From Cryptomeria japonica (Eukaryota; Streptophyta; Pinopsida; Cupressales; Cupressaceae): a DNA stretch of 64,000 nt. The position numbers and the translations under genes are program-made. A model generated the notes under the pieces. It had not been told where the DNA came from, made no database searches, and saw only the letters and a program-made list of their open reading frames with translations. The DNA is taken from contig NC_081408.1 of NCBI RefSeq assembly GCF_030272615.1, positions 607,211,673 through 607,275,672 on the forward strand, given 5' to 3'. Every line of letters begins with the position of its first letter. The stretch's first letter is position 1. This document shows positions 37,300-48,871 of this stretch, piece by piece.

Positions 37300-37469
37300 T
37301 TTAAAAGATTTAAAATGTATATTTTTAGATTGTTTTTGTGTTTTTATTTGTTGGTGAAGTTGAATAGTTCTAAATGAGTCCATTATGGATCAAGTTTTGA
37401 TGAGTGTAAGACTTTGACATCATAAGAGATGAAATCAAGTTGATGTCTAAAATAATTTTGGTGGAATGA

Positions 37470-38747
37470 TGTAATGTCCCCTTTTTAGCGCAACATGATA
37501 CGGGGTGTCGTTAGCCTATTCTGACATGGTCCCCAAGGCTAACAAGGACATTGGTGGGATCCTGAGGTGTTTTGGCCTAGGTGTTTTCAGTTTCAGGCCA
37601 ATCGGTGCTGCTCTGACAGGGTTTCTAGACACTTACTATTTATAGTAAGTTAGTCTCCAAGCAGTGACTTGAAATTTTTAGTGTTTCCCTGGTTGGTATA
37701 ATTATCAGTAAAAAATATTTGAAGGCGACAATGATTTAAAGGGATTATCAACAATATTTTAATATTTAACGATAAAGTGTAAAGTTAAATTAAATATTTA
37801 ACTTTATCGTTATATTATAAGGCTAGGAATATAAAGTAATGTTTAAAATATTAAAAGTTCCCTTTAATGTGTACATTGTGGGAAATAATATTTTATTCTA
37901 AAATGTATTATCCCACATTGAGGAAATGAAGTGTTTGCATCCAAGAAGAAGATATAAATTGAGGTTGCGAGCTCTCTTTTGGGGTATGCTGGGATGAGAT
38001 TAATGTTATGCTGTTGGATTTCGTAGAGATCTGATTATTGGGCTTGGAGGACGGAATCCCTCTTTGCTAGCATTCTCTTCGCTGTTGAAAGACACAGTCA
38101 GGAGGATTAATGGTGTTTTCATTCAGGAAACACATTGGGCTTCATCTGGTACTCTCGCATGAAGTTTTTACAGGGGTTTTGAAAGTGCAGATTTGAAGAT
38201 AGTGATTTTGCTACAGTACCGCGTGAATAGTGTTTTTGCTACAGTACCCGTGTGAATAGTGTTTTTGCTACAGTACCACGTGAATAGTGTTTTGCTACAG
38301 TGCCGCTTGAATAGTGTTTTGCTACAGTGCCGCGTGAATAGTAAAAATGCTACAGTACCATGAATAGTGCTACTATAGTGCATGAACAATGTTGGTATGA
38401 AGTTTACTTGTTTTTCCTGCTGATTAGAAGTTTGGAAGGCTACCATTACATCTACAGACCACTACAACATTCAATTCCAGGGTTTTTCTATCATATTTTC
38501 ATAACTAAGCATTGTAATTGTTGAATACAAACCAGAATCATTGTCGCAGCCCATAAGGCAGTTGAATGTGCACATTGATATTGCAAATCAGTATTTAACA
38601 ACAAATAAGAAGTTTCAGGTTTGCATATATTGTTGTATGTTTGTCAAGTGTTTGATAAAATGCCATGTTGATTATTAAGCAATTTAATTGATATCACATA
38701 GTAGTTTGCAAGTCTCTTTCAAAATGAAAATAGGGGTGGTCTTTACA
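37470..38747 (+). repeat. 5' LTR of the chromovirus with minisatellite
   Basis: A TATA box, gatataaattg, is at about 37951. The R/U5 part holds about six copies of a 28-30 base unit, ttttgctacagtaccgcgtgaatagtg (38205-38395). Inverted repeats are visible, such as acttacta/tagtaagt near 37631 and taacgataaag/ctttatcgtta near 37768-37815, and would fold in the transcript. Confidence 0.92.
38205..38395. repeat. 28-30 bp minisatellite in the LTR
   Basis: About six copies in the 5' LTR but only about four in the 3' LTR (44510-44635). This accounts for the 57-base length difference between LTRs that were identical at insertion. Confidence 0.88.
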
Positions 38748-38748
38748 G

Positions 38749-38760
38749 TGGTATCAGAGC
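38749..38760 (+). other. Primer binding site of the chromovirus
   Basis: TGGTATCAGAGC lies one base after the LTR end and is a perfect match to the tRNA-iMet primer site. Confidence 0.92.
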
Positions 38761-38899
38761 TATAAGTCCTGCCATCCTGTGGAGGTCTTACAGAGACTTT
38801 GGAACAGCTGGATAGAGGGAAAAGTGTTTGACAAAATATCAAAACACTAAAATAAAAAATTAATGAATTAAAAAACATGCTAAGCATGTATGTTTAAGC

Positions 38900-40430
38900 A
38901 TGCAACAGGGGCCTTATAACTTCCGCCATACCAAAGCAAGACAAAATAGAAATTTGAACTCACAAAGCGAGCAGTCTAGTTCATCCGTGTAGGGGGACAT
39001 AGAATCCAGTCATACAGACATAGAGGAGATATTCTTTGATCAGGACAGCAGTATAGGTGACCGAGATGATAGGAATACCGGTCCAGATCAGGGAGAGGTA
39101 ATGTTCAGATAGTTACTGGGTACATTAGAGCAAGGGCATCGTATGCAAATGGAGCAGAATAGGCGAATGGACATGATGTTGCAGCTTATGGCTAGACAGA
39201 TGGGCATCAATATTAATCCAGGTGATGCCAACAATGGAAACAATAACAATGGGGGAAACGATAACAATAGGGGCGATGATAATAATGGAGGCCGAGGCAA
39301 CAACAATGGCCCTGAGAATAACATTAATGGTAATAATGGACATGGCAACAATGGGAATGAGGCGGATAACTTTAGACATGTTGCATGCCCAGCTCGAATA
39401 GCGAGCTCGCGACCTCTTCTACCCACCTTCCCACCTAGGGATCCGGTTCAACCAGTGAACAAACCTTAGATTATTGAGTTACAGGGTCAGTTCAGGAGGG
39501 ACTAGGAGGCCAGTGGACCCGAGTTTCAGGTAGATATTTCCCTCAGAGATTATATGGACTTGAGGATGAGACATATGCCTAGAGCAGGAGGGAGGAATCA
39601 GAATTTTGAGCTGAGAAAGAAAGTTGGAAAACTTTCCTTGCCTTATTATGATGCTTCAGGGAAGATGACCGCACGAGCTTGGGTGTAGAAGGTAGATACA
39701 TACTTGCAGCTAAATCCTATCCCTGAGGAGGAGGCTATCAAGTATGCAGCTATGCATTTGGATGGTGTTGCGCATGAATGGTGGCATCATGGCATGGTGA
39801 CTCTAGGGCATTATCAGATTACATCCTATGAGGAATTTATAGAAAGATTGATTGAGAGATTTGACACTAGGGATCCCGAGTTACATTTCAAGGAGCTAGC
39901 ACAGTTAAAATAGTCAGGTTATGTGGATGCTTACATCGTCGAGTTTCAACGTTTGACTGTACTTGTTACTGATATCTCTCCTAGGAGATTGGTGGTGTTA
40001 TTTTGTGATGGGCTTGCTGATCCATTATGTGGTTGGGTGAAGGGACATGATCCACTCACCTTAGCAGAAGCAACTAAAAAGGCACGAGATTTAGCCCCTT
40101 CGATATACAAAGGAAAATACCATTCAATAGATTCTTCCTACCGCAAGGACAAAGACAAAAAACCATTTCAGAAAGAGTATAACAAACCCAAAGAAGGATC
40201 AAAAGGACTAGAAAGTGAAACCTTGAATGAACTTCGAAAGAAGAAACTGTGCTTCCAGTGTAGAGAGCCTTGGGACTTATCTCATAAATGCCCTCTCAAA
40301 GCTAAGGCAAATCAAATGGAGTATTTTTCAGTAGAGGAGTCAGAGTCAGAGGGGGAGGATCAGCACTCCGATTCAGATGAGGGTAACATGATAGAGGAGA
40401 GTAGCATTCCTAAGGATGATAGATCATTGG
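38900..40430 (+). pseudogene. gag: Chromovirus gag region
   Basis: The frame opens MQQGPYNFRHTKARQNRN at 38900, earlier than the first long open piece, because TAG stops at 38990 and 39110 split the start. An Asn/Gly-rich linker follows (39215-39360). The capsid-type motif VDTYLQLNPIPEEEAIKYAA, then HLDGVAHEWWHHG, lies at 39690-39790. A knuckle, CFQCREPWDLSHKC, is at about 40250-40290. More TAG stops lie at 39467, 39503, 39686 and 39911. All pieces share one frame with each other and with pol, so gag and pol were one polyprotein. Confidence 0.85.
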
Positions 40431-43400
40431 CATGCTTGACAGGGGCCCAAAAGGCAATCACATTTAAGGTCAGGGGTACTATTCAAGGGCAGAAAGTGAT
40501 ATCTCTCATTGACACTGGGGCTACACATAACTTTATAGATACATAGTTGGTAGCCAGGAGAGGTTTACAGACAGAGGAGCATGATGGTTTTAGGGTCATG
40601 GTGGCTAATGGCCAAAAGCTATTATGTACTCAGAAGGTTTCAAATCTTCACATTAGATTTGGAGATGGCTATGAGTTGGAGGATGATTTCTATGTTGTGG
40701 ACATGGGAGATTACGATGTCATCCTCGGTATGACATGGATGGCATCGCTGGTTGAGTTCACTTTCAACCTAGCGAAGTTGGAAATGAGGTTTCAGCATGA
40801 GGGTAGGACTGTTGTTCTCAGGGGACTTTCAGATGGGAGTTGCAGGGTAGTCTCTTTGAGGAGAATGGAGAGACTTTTTCGATATAATGACATAGAGTGG
40901 GCAACAGAGTGCTTAGTTATGCCAACTTCACTGGAGCCTCAGGTGAAGAGTCATCCACCAGATATATAGGAGATTCTTGACAGACATGCCAAAGTATTCA
41001 GTGATATTCCTCATGGGGTTCCTCCTGACAGGGGTACAGAGCATGTTATTGAGCTCGAGGAGGGAGCCAAACCAGTGATGATCACTCCTTATCATCATCC
41101 TAAGAAACACAAGGATGAGATAGAGAAGGCAATTAAGGAGTTGTTGGAGATGGGGCACATTAGGCCTAGCAAAAGCCCATTTGCTTCAGTAGTAGTACTG
41201 GTGAAGAAGAAGGATGGGATGATGCGCATGTGCATCGATTATAGGGCACTAAATAAGAAAACAATTAAAAACAGGTATCCCATTCCTAGGATTGATGAGC
41301 TGATTGATGAGTTGCATGGGGCATGCTTCTTCACCAAAATTGATTTGCGATCTGGATACCATCAAATCAGGATGAGAGCAGAGGACATTGAGAAAATAGC
41401 CTTCCGATGTCACTATGGCCACTTTGAGTTTATGGTTATGCCATTTGGACTAACCAATGTGCCCGCTACATTTCAGAGTTGTATGAACTAGGTATTCAGG
41501 GAGCAGTTGAGGAGATTTGTCTTGATCTTCTTTGATGACATCTTGGTCTTCAGTAAGACCTGGGAGGAACATTCACAACATTTGGAGGAGGTATTATCTA
41601 TCCTAGAGAGAGAGTCTTTGTATGCCAAGGAGTCTAAGTGTGAGTTTGGTATGACAGAATTACTATACCTTGAGCATATTATTAGTGCGAATGGAGTTCG
41701 AGTAGACCTGAAAAGATTAGAGCTATAGTTGATTGGCCTACTCCTACGAACCTCACACAGCTTAAGGGATTCTTTGGTCTTTGCAGATTTTACAGAAGGT
41801 TTGTTAAGGGTTTTTCATAGATGGCAGCGCCTTTGACAAATCTCACCAAGAAGGGGGCCTTCGTGTGGACAGGGGCAGCATAGAGGTGTTTTGAGCATTT
41901 CAAGCAAGTAATGTCTTCATGTCTAGTTCTAGCTCTACCAGATTTCACGAAGCCTTTTGAGCTTCATTGTGATGCATCGGGTGATGGGATTGGAGCAGTA
42001 TTGATGCAGGAGAAGTATCCCATTGCATTCAAGAGTAGGAAGCTCCGGGGAGTTGAGAGGAGTTATTCTGTCTATGACCGGGAGATGTTGGCCATAATGC
42101 ATGCATTGGCCAAATTCCGATCATACTTAGTAGGTGGATGGTTTGTGATCAAAACTGATCACAATAGCATAAAATATTTCATGAGCCAGCGTGATCTTAA
42201 TGACAGGCAGCAAAAATGGATCACTAAATTGCAAGCTTATGATTTTGACATAGAGTTTGTCAAAGGGAAGAAGAATGTGGTGGTCGATGCTTTATCCAGG
42301 AGACCGCATGTTTGTGCTCTAGTTGAGATTTCAGGGGATTGGAGAGATCGGATTATAGTAGAGTATACAGGGGATACTTGGGCTTCTGGGATAGTTGCAG
42401 GTACCATACAGGATGATAGGTATATGGTGTTGGATGGGTTGATCAGATTTCAGGATAGGATTTATTTGATTCCTACATCACTGTTCAAGGGGGAAATTTT
42501 AAGGGCATTCCATGATGCGCCTATAGCTGGACATCCTGGGATCTTCAAAACTTATAGGCAGATCCGTGAAAGGTTTACTTGGAGGGGACTTAAGGATGAT
42601 GTGCAGAGATATGTGAAGGAGTGTGCAGTATGTCAGCAGAATAAGGGAGAGCACACTTTCCCTACAAGGTTGCTTCAGCCTTTGCCCATTCCAGATAGGA
42701 AGTGGGAAAGCATATCCATGGACTTCATCACCGGACTACCTAGAGTGCAAGGGCGAGATTGTATATATGTTGTGGTAGACCGCTTGACAAAGTTTGCCCA
42801 TTTTTTCGCTATACCATCTACTTACACAGCAGTGCAGGTGGCAGACCTCTTTTACAAGGAGATATTCAGATTGCATGGGTTGCCCAGGTTTATAGTGAGT
42901 GATCGCGATAGTAGATTTTTGAGTGTTTTTTGGCAGGAACTCTTTCGGTTATGTGGTATGAAGCTCACACCCAGCACTAGCTATCATCCATAGACGGATG
43001 GTCAGACAGAGATTGTGAATAAGTGGGTTGAGGGTTATTTGCGAAATTATGTGACTGCACAATAGAGGGCCTGGGTGAGATGGTTACACATGGGGGAATA
43101 TTGTTACAACACAGCATATCATATCTCTATCAGGATGACACCCTTCATGGCACTTTATGGCTACGAGGCGCCGAGCTTTGTTAACATAGTCTTGGGGGAT
43201 AGCAGAGTACCCAAAGCCTGAGATTCATTGCAGGATAGTCAGGACATCCTGAGGGTGCTCAAGGAGAATATACAACAGGCACAGAATCAGCAAAAGTTGT
43301 ATGTTGATCAACATAGGGTGGAGCACAATTTTGAGGTTGGTGACATGGTGTATTTGAGGTTACAGCCATATAGACAGTCATCGCTCAAGAAGAGCGGAGC

Positions 43401-43794
43401 AAAGAAGTTGAGACCCCAGTTTTATGGCCCCTATAGAGTCATTCGCAGGGTAGGTGAGGTTGCCTACGAGATAGAGCTTCCAGAGGGTAGCCGTGTGCAC
43501 ATTGTGTTCCATGTGTCGAGGCTTAAGAAAGCCATTGGTCAGGGTGTGGTGCCTTCAGCAGATTTACCTCTATTAGATGAGGAAGGGAGACTAGTGCTGA
43601 TCCCTACGGCTATTTCGGATGTCAGGGAAAGGACACTCAGGAACAGAATCGTTAAGGAATACTTGGTGAAATGGAGAGACCTGCCAGATGAGGATGCTAC
43701 ATGGGAGAATGAGCAGGTATTGCAACATTCAGGACCGAATTTGCTTGAGGACAAGCAATTTCAAGGGGGGCGAACTGTAATGTCCCCTTTTTAG
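40431..43794 (+). pseudogene. pol: Chromovirus pol: PR, RT, RNase H, integrase, chromodomain
   Basis: The protease has LIDTGATHNFID at about 40508. RT (41075-41728) has [38 protein letters not shown] and the catalytic FFDD in IFFDDILVFSK. RNase H (from 41911) has FELHCDASGDGIGAVL and ends VVDALSRR. Integrase has an HHCC finger (GHPGIFKTYRQIRERF then CAVCQQNKG) and DDE residues in MDFITGLP, VSDRDSRF and TDGQTE. A chromodomain, EYLVKWRDLPDEDATWE, lies near 43660-43710. Breaks: TAG at 40544, 40967, 41489, 41818, 41881, 42991 and 43063, TGA at 43219, and a one-base loss near 41707. The frame ends 18 bases inside the 3' LTR. Confidence 0.9.
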
Positions 43795-44996
43795 CACAAC
43801 ATGATATGGGGTGTCGTTAGCCTATTCTGACACAGTCTCGAAGGCTAACAAGGACATTGGTGGGATCCTGAGGTGTTTTGGCCTAGGTGTTTTCAGTTTC
43901 AAGCCAATCGATGATGATCTGATAGGGTTTCTAGACACTTACTATTTATAGTAAGTTAGTCTCCAAGCAGTGACTTGAAATTTTTAGTGTTTCCTTGGTT
44001 GACATAATTATCAGTAAAAAATATTTGAAGGTGACAATGATTTAAAGAGATTATCAACAATATTTTAATATTTAACAATAAAGTGTAAAGTTAAATTAAA
44101 TATTTAACTTTATCGTTATATTATAAGGTTGGGAATATAAAGTAATGTTTAAAATATTAAAAGTTCCCTTTAATGTGTACATTGTGGGAAATAATATTTT
44201 ATTCTAAAATGTATTATCCCACATTGAGGAAATGAAGTGTTTGCATCCAGGAAGAAGATATAAATTGAGGTTGTGAGCTCTCTTTTGGGGTATGCTGGGA
44301 TGAGATTAATGTTATGCTGTTGGATTTCGTAGAGATCTGATTATTGGGCTTGGAGGATGGAATCCCTCTTTGCTAGCATTCTCTTCACTGTTGAAAGACA
44401 CAATCAGGAGGATTAATGGTGTTTTCATTCAGGAAACACATTGGGCTTCATCTGGTACTCTCGCATGAAGTTTTTACAGGGGTTTTGAAAGTGCAGATTT
44501 GAAGATAGTGATTTTGCTAAGTACCACGTGAATAGTGTTTTTGCTACAGTACCACGTGAATAGTGTTTTGCTACAGTGCCGCGTGAATAGTAAAAATGCT
44601 ACAGTACCATGAATAGTGCTTCTATAGTGCATGAACAATGTTGGTATGAAGTTTACTTGTTTTTCCTACTGATTAGAAGTTTGGAAGGCTACCATTATAT
44701 CTGCAGACCACTACAACATTCAATTCCAGGTTTTTTCTATCATATTTTCATAACTAAGCATTGTAATTGTTGAATACAAACTAGAATCATTGTCGCAGCC
44801 CATAAGGCAGTTGAATGTGCACATTGATATTGCAAATCAGTATTTAACAACAAATAAGAAGTTTCAAGTTTGCATATATTGTTGTATGTTTGTCAAGTGT
44901 TTGATAAAATGCCATGTTGATTATTAAGCAATTTAATTGATATCACATAGTAGTTTGCAAGTCTCTTTCAAAATGAAAATAGGGGTGGTCTTTACA
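43776..44996 (+). repeat. 3' LTR of the chromovirus
   Basis: It matches the 5' LTR closely apart from scattered, mostly transition-type differences and the shorter minisatellite. The target duplication aatga follows. Confidence 0.93.
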
Positions 44997-45001
44997 AATG
45001 A

Positions 45002-45975
45002 TATCCCTTAATCCTTGGTTCTTAGCTAAAGAAGCTCATCCTATTCTCTCATATCAAAGAGCTAAATGAATTTGAGTTTGATATAGAACCCTCCATTTAG
45101 GAAAAAAAAAAAAACCATAGATATTTTAGCATATTTATTGATTTTTTTATGTAACCAACTTACGACAAGACATACAACTTAACAAAGAAAGAAGGAAAAA
45201 TGAAGAATTGTAGGAAACTACATAAATTAGATTATTAGTTTTTCATTATTTTCCAACCATTTTGTTGCTACAATAGAAAATAAGCCTATGTCAACAACAA
45301 TATTTAAATTTCCTTTTTTGCTAGATGTTTACAAGATCCATTTTTTTTTATATTTTGTAATTTTCAAATCTATTTGGATGACTATGAAACTTACTAATTA
45401 TTGAAAGATAACTCGAGTGACACTATTCGTCAACTTGTTGTGCTAATTTCATGTATAAAATAAAAAGGTAACTTAAAAACTCAAAATATAGAAAATGCTA
45501 AAAAAAAAAACACTAAAAGTCAAATTGGAGGCCTTGATGAAGAAATTTGATCGGAGAAACATGTGAATATTTGGTCCAATCAATTAGCTTCTTTTAACAT
45601 CATTTATAACTCTTCAAGACATGAATCTCTTATTTCACATGAGATAAGGTTTATAAAATCCAGGTTATCTTGATATAGGAAATGTCATTTGAATATTTCA
45701 ATATTTGTTGTTTAATGTTAGGTAAATTGGGAATACATCATCTACCTTTATAATAAAGAACACTAATACTACCCTTAAAATAAGATTAAAAATGATCATT
45801 TAGATTTATATTTAAAGATTTGTTTTATTATCCTTCATAAGTTGATTGAAAATAAATAGTATTCGATAACATCGATTTAAAATTTACTTCTCTCAAAGAG
45901 TAAATAAATAACACATATTTTTGCATTTAATGTATCAACTATTATATATTCTTTATCTAAGATATAAGAGATAGT
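45002..45975. other. Gene-free AT-rich spacer
   Basis: No gene or repeat family is recognised. It lies between the chromovirus and a retroposed insertion. Confidence 0.5.
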
Positions 45976-45993
45976 AACATCACATATGTTAAA

Positions 45994-46521
45994 ACTATGA
46001 AGATCAACCACGAGCGCAGAATTGATAAGCTGGAAGAGTATGTGGTTGACATCAAAGACAACCTAAATAATCTGGTGGAAATTAGCAGGGAGATGATGAG
46101 TAACAGCAAGCTGAGGGATTGAAAACAAATAATGCCATGATTGCAGACTATAGAACCAGACCCATAGCCAGTGATCCTCCCTTGGGGAAAAAGCTTAAAA
46201 AGAATACTTCAGAGGTGGCGAGAGTGTTGTTGGAGGGAAGACTGTCTCGGGTCCCTATACTAGGACCAGGAGCCGGAGCCAAGAACAAGGTATCTCTAGA
46301 TTCATCATGGAGGATCTGGAGAAAATCAACAAGAAGATTATTCAGAAGAATTCTAAACTAGTATACTCTCTCAATTGAGTTCTTTTTCCTATGTTTTGGG
46401 GCTTTGGTCTATGTGGGGTTTCTCCCTTGTTTCGCTTATGTTTAAGTTTGTTTGGTTGTTGGCCTTGGTCTGTAAAACTTTGGGTTTCGGGTCCTTGTAA
46501 AACCTGTTTATCTTTATCAAA
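45994..46521 (+). mobile_element. 5'-truncated non-LTR retroposon with 18-bp target duplication
   Basis: The 18-base phrase aacatcacatatgttaaa flanks the insertion exactly, at 45976-45993 and 46522-46539. The insert ends gtaaaacctgtttatctttatcaaaa, a LINE-style 3' end. It starts abruptly inside a coding-like stretch, MKINHERRIDKLEEYVVDIK, which is coiled coil. A later frame reads FIMEDLEKINKKIIQKNSK. No reverse transcriptase part is present, so this is either a heavily truncated LINE or a LINE-mobilised RNA. The source gene is not identified. Confidence 0.85.
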
Positions 46522-46539
46522 AACATCACATATGTTAAA

Positions 46540-47213
46540 TAAAAACATGTTGCAAACTACTTTAATTAATTTTTAATATAAATTTATTTCCTAACAAATG
46601 ATGTTGCCAAACTTTTCAAACAAATACAATGTCAAATATAAGATAATTCCTTTCAATGGTTTCTAGATTTTCTATTCATTGTATACTACTTGATTGTCCT
46701 ACATTAAAGTAGATGCCAATTTCAACAAAATTTTCTATATGTTAAAAGATTTTATCATACTCAAAAATACATTTATAGCTTCTCTTTCTCAGTAAGATCT
46801 ATAAAGAGTGCTCTAAATTTTAGAATATTTCTCAAAAAACAGATGGTAAACACTAGATAATCGTAGAATTTAAAAATCTTATTATAAGAAGCATATTTTT
46901 GCCCATCAATAAGCTCTAGAATTAAAAAAAGAAAAGGTAACACGATATAAATTCCTTGTCTATGTGCTTCCATCCTTAGGAACTAATCCTTTTTTTGCTC
47001 CATTTCTGGTATGGGAATGAAGATTCATGTTGAAAACAACCTCACTCTTTTTCTTTTTCCTTTGTGCATGAGTCTAGGTACCTCCTTGTGCATCATCCTC
47101 TAGTAGCAATTTTGCATCCTTTGAGATAATTTATTCACCTCCAAGGGGCGAGTATTGAGAATTCACCTCAACCTCAATGTTCCCCACAACCAAATGTGAG
47201 ACAACCTCAATAT
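46540..47213 (-). pseudogene. Probable continuation of a LINE ORF1 pseudogene
   Basis: On the minus strand just left of the copia element, weak coding is visible: NSQYSPLGGE near 47150, then THAQRKKKKSEVVFNMN near 47060. It carries stops and a basic tail. By position it would continue the ORF1 pseudogene that resumes at 54273, with the copia element between. The rest, to 46540, is AT-rich and uninformative. Confidence 0.4.
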
Positions 47214-48447
47214 TGTTATAATAACTGGTGGACAATTGAGAGGAGGGGGGATGAATCAATTGTCAATAGATTATATTAATCAAACCACTTTATAACCTTT
47301 AACTGGAGCACATAAACATTGAATACCGGAATAGCAGAAACAGATACAAGTAAGCAATAAAACTTAAGAATGAAATAGAGAATTAACACAATGCAACCAT
47401 ACCACATAACACCATGATTTGTACGTGGAAAATTCGATAAAGGGAAACACCACGATGGGAAGCCTACCCACAGTCAAATAATACTTCTGCAGAAAGTATG
47501 TGATATAATAAGGGGCCTGGACATGTAGGAAGGCACACTTCCTAGAGCGTACTGCTCATTACAAAGGAGTCTCACTGACTACAAAGAGGTTATAACTACC
47601 TCAATATAATTGGACAACAATCCAGAAGAATGAACTACCAGTTATAGCATCTACCATGCCTAATTATAGTCCCGGTTAAGATCAATACTAGAGGCCTTTG
47701 ACCTCTTACACAAGCCCAATTCAATCGCCAATGATTGACCAAATCTCCTTCACATATGATTTTTCATTTCTTGACCACGATCATTATCTACAATGAGATC
47801 TTACATCAATTTATACAAAACCCTAAGGCCTAAACCAATTAGATCGGCAACCTAAAAAATATTACAATAATATCATTACATACATCCATATTACAATGAT
47901 ATGCCATGTCGGCTTTAGACCAAAACAACATTAATCAATTCATAAATCATCTTGGAAACATGTAGAGAACACTTAACATGATACTAGTCCATAACCTAGA
48001 TAGGTACCAAACCTAATTTGGGTCCACCATGCTAAAGCGATATCTCTAATTAGTTGAGACACGATCAAGGATCACCTTCTGCATCCTGAATTCCATCTAG
48101 AAGCTGCACCAACACCACTTATACATCCTATCAAAGATTCTTAGTAAAAGCTCTATCGGTAAAACCTTAAACCCTTACTGGTATAGGCTTACTAGAGTGT
48201 ATGATAGCATCCGATCATCAAGTCCATACCAGTTGACCAAAATATACTCCAAAAACATCAAACCAAACATATTCCAATGATCCAAACATGTCGATAGTAT
48301 CCAATTGATAATCCCTTCTACCAGTAACACTAGTTCTTCTACCGGTAACCAAAATTTGTCTGTTGGTAACCAATCATAACAACTAGTGTTGACATCAATG
48401 ACAAAAAACCAATGCAACACATAATCAATTCCTTCATATTGCCAACA
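47214..48447 (-). repeat. 3' LTR of the copia element
   Basis: The plus strand starts tgttataataactggtggaca and ends attgccaaca. It matches 53069-54272 throughout. Confidence 0.9.
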
Positions 48448-48871
48448 ATCTCCCCCTTTGGCATTGATGGCAACACTAGATGTGAAAAGAAAAATATCTA
48501 AGTGCCAAGAAATACCAAACATTTCTCATAGAAGATATAACAACAAAAAACTAAAAAAATCCCAGCAACTCCCCTTGAGGAGTGTTCTCCAATCTGAAAC
48601 TGATCTGAATCTCTCTCCCATATGACATATTATGACATTATTTTTCACATATAACTCTCCCCCTTTTACATCAATGCCAAAGATATGACATAGATATCAA
48701 AATCATGTGAATCTCAAAGCTGACTACCCCCCCTGAGTAGTCGCACCACTACATCAATCTGGAGAAAAGGATAAAGATGATGATGCATACCGGATTGATG
48801 CTCTACTCCATCAGTTAAGTTTCTGTCAAAGAGGAAGATACCCCTAACCTGTCTCTCAAATATTCAAATAA

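Larger units (their letters stand above)
37470..44996 (+). mobile_element. Complete Ty3/gypsy chromovirus
   Basis: LTRs at 37470-38747 and 43776-44996 start tgtaatgtcccc and end ggtctttaca. Perfect 5-bp target duplications aatga lie at 37465-37469 and 44997-45001. The primer site tggtatcagagc is at 38749 and the polypurine tract ttcaaggggggcg at about 43760-43772. One gag-pol reading frame carries all domains in gypsy order and ends in a chromodomain. Every major domain is present, but stops and one frameshift make the copy inactive. Confidence 0.95.

Noticed and set aside
38900-43794. Alternative genetic code or programmed TAG readthrough in the chromovirus
   Set aside because: There are thirteen TAG codons spread across all domains, plus a TGA and a frameshift, and the adjacent host gene uses the standard code. 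Decay is simpler.
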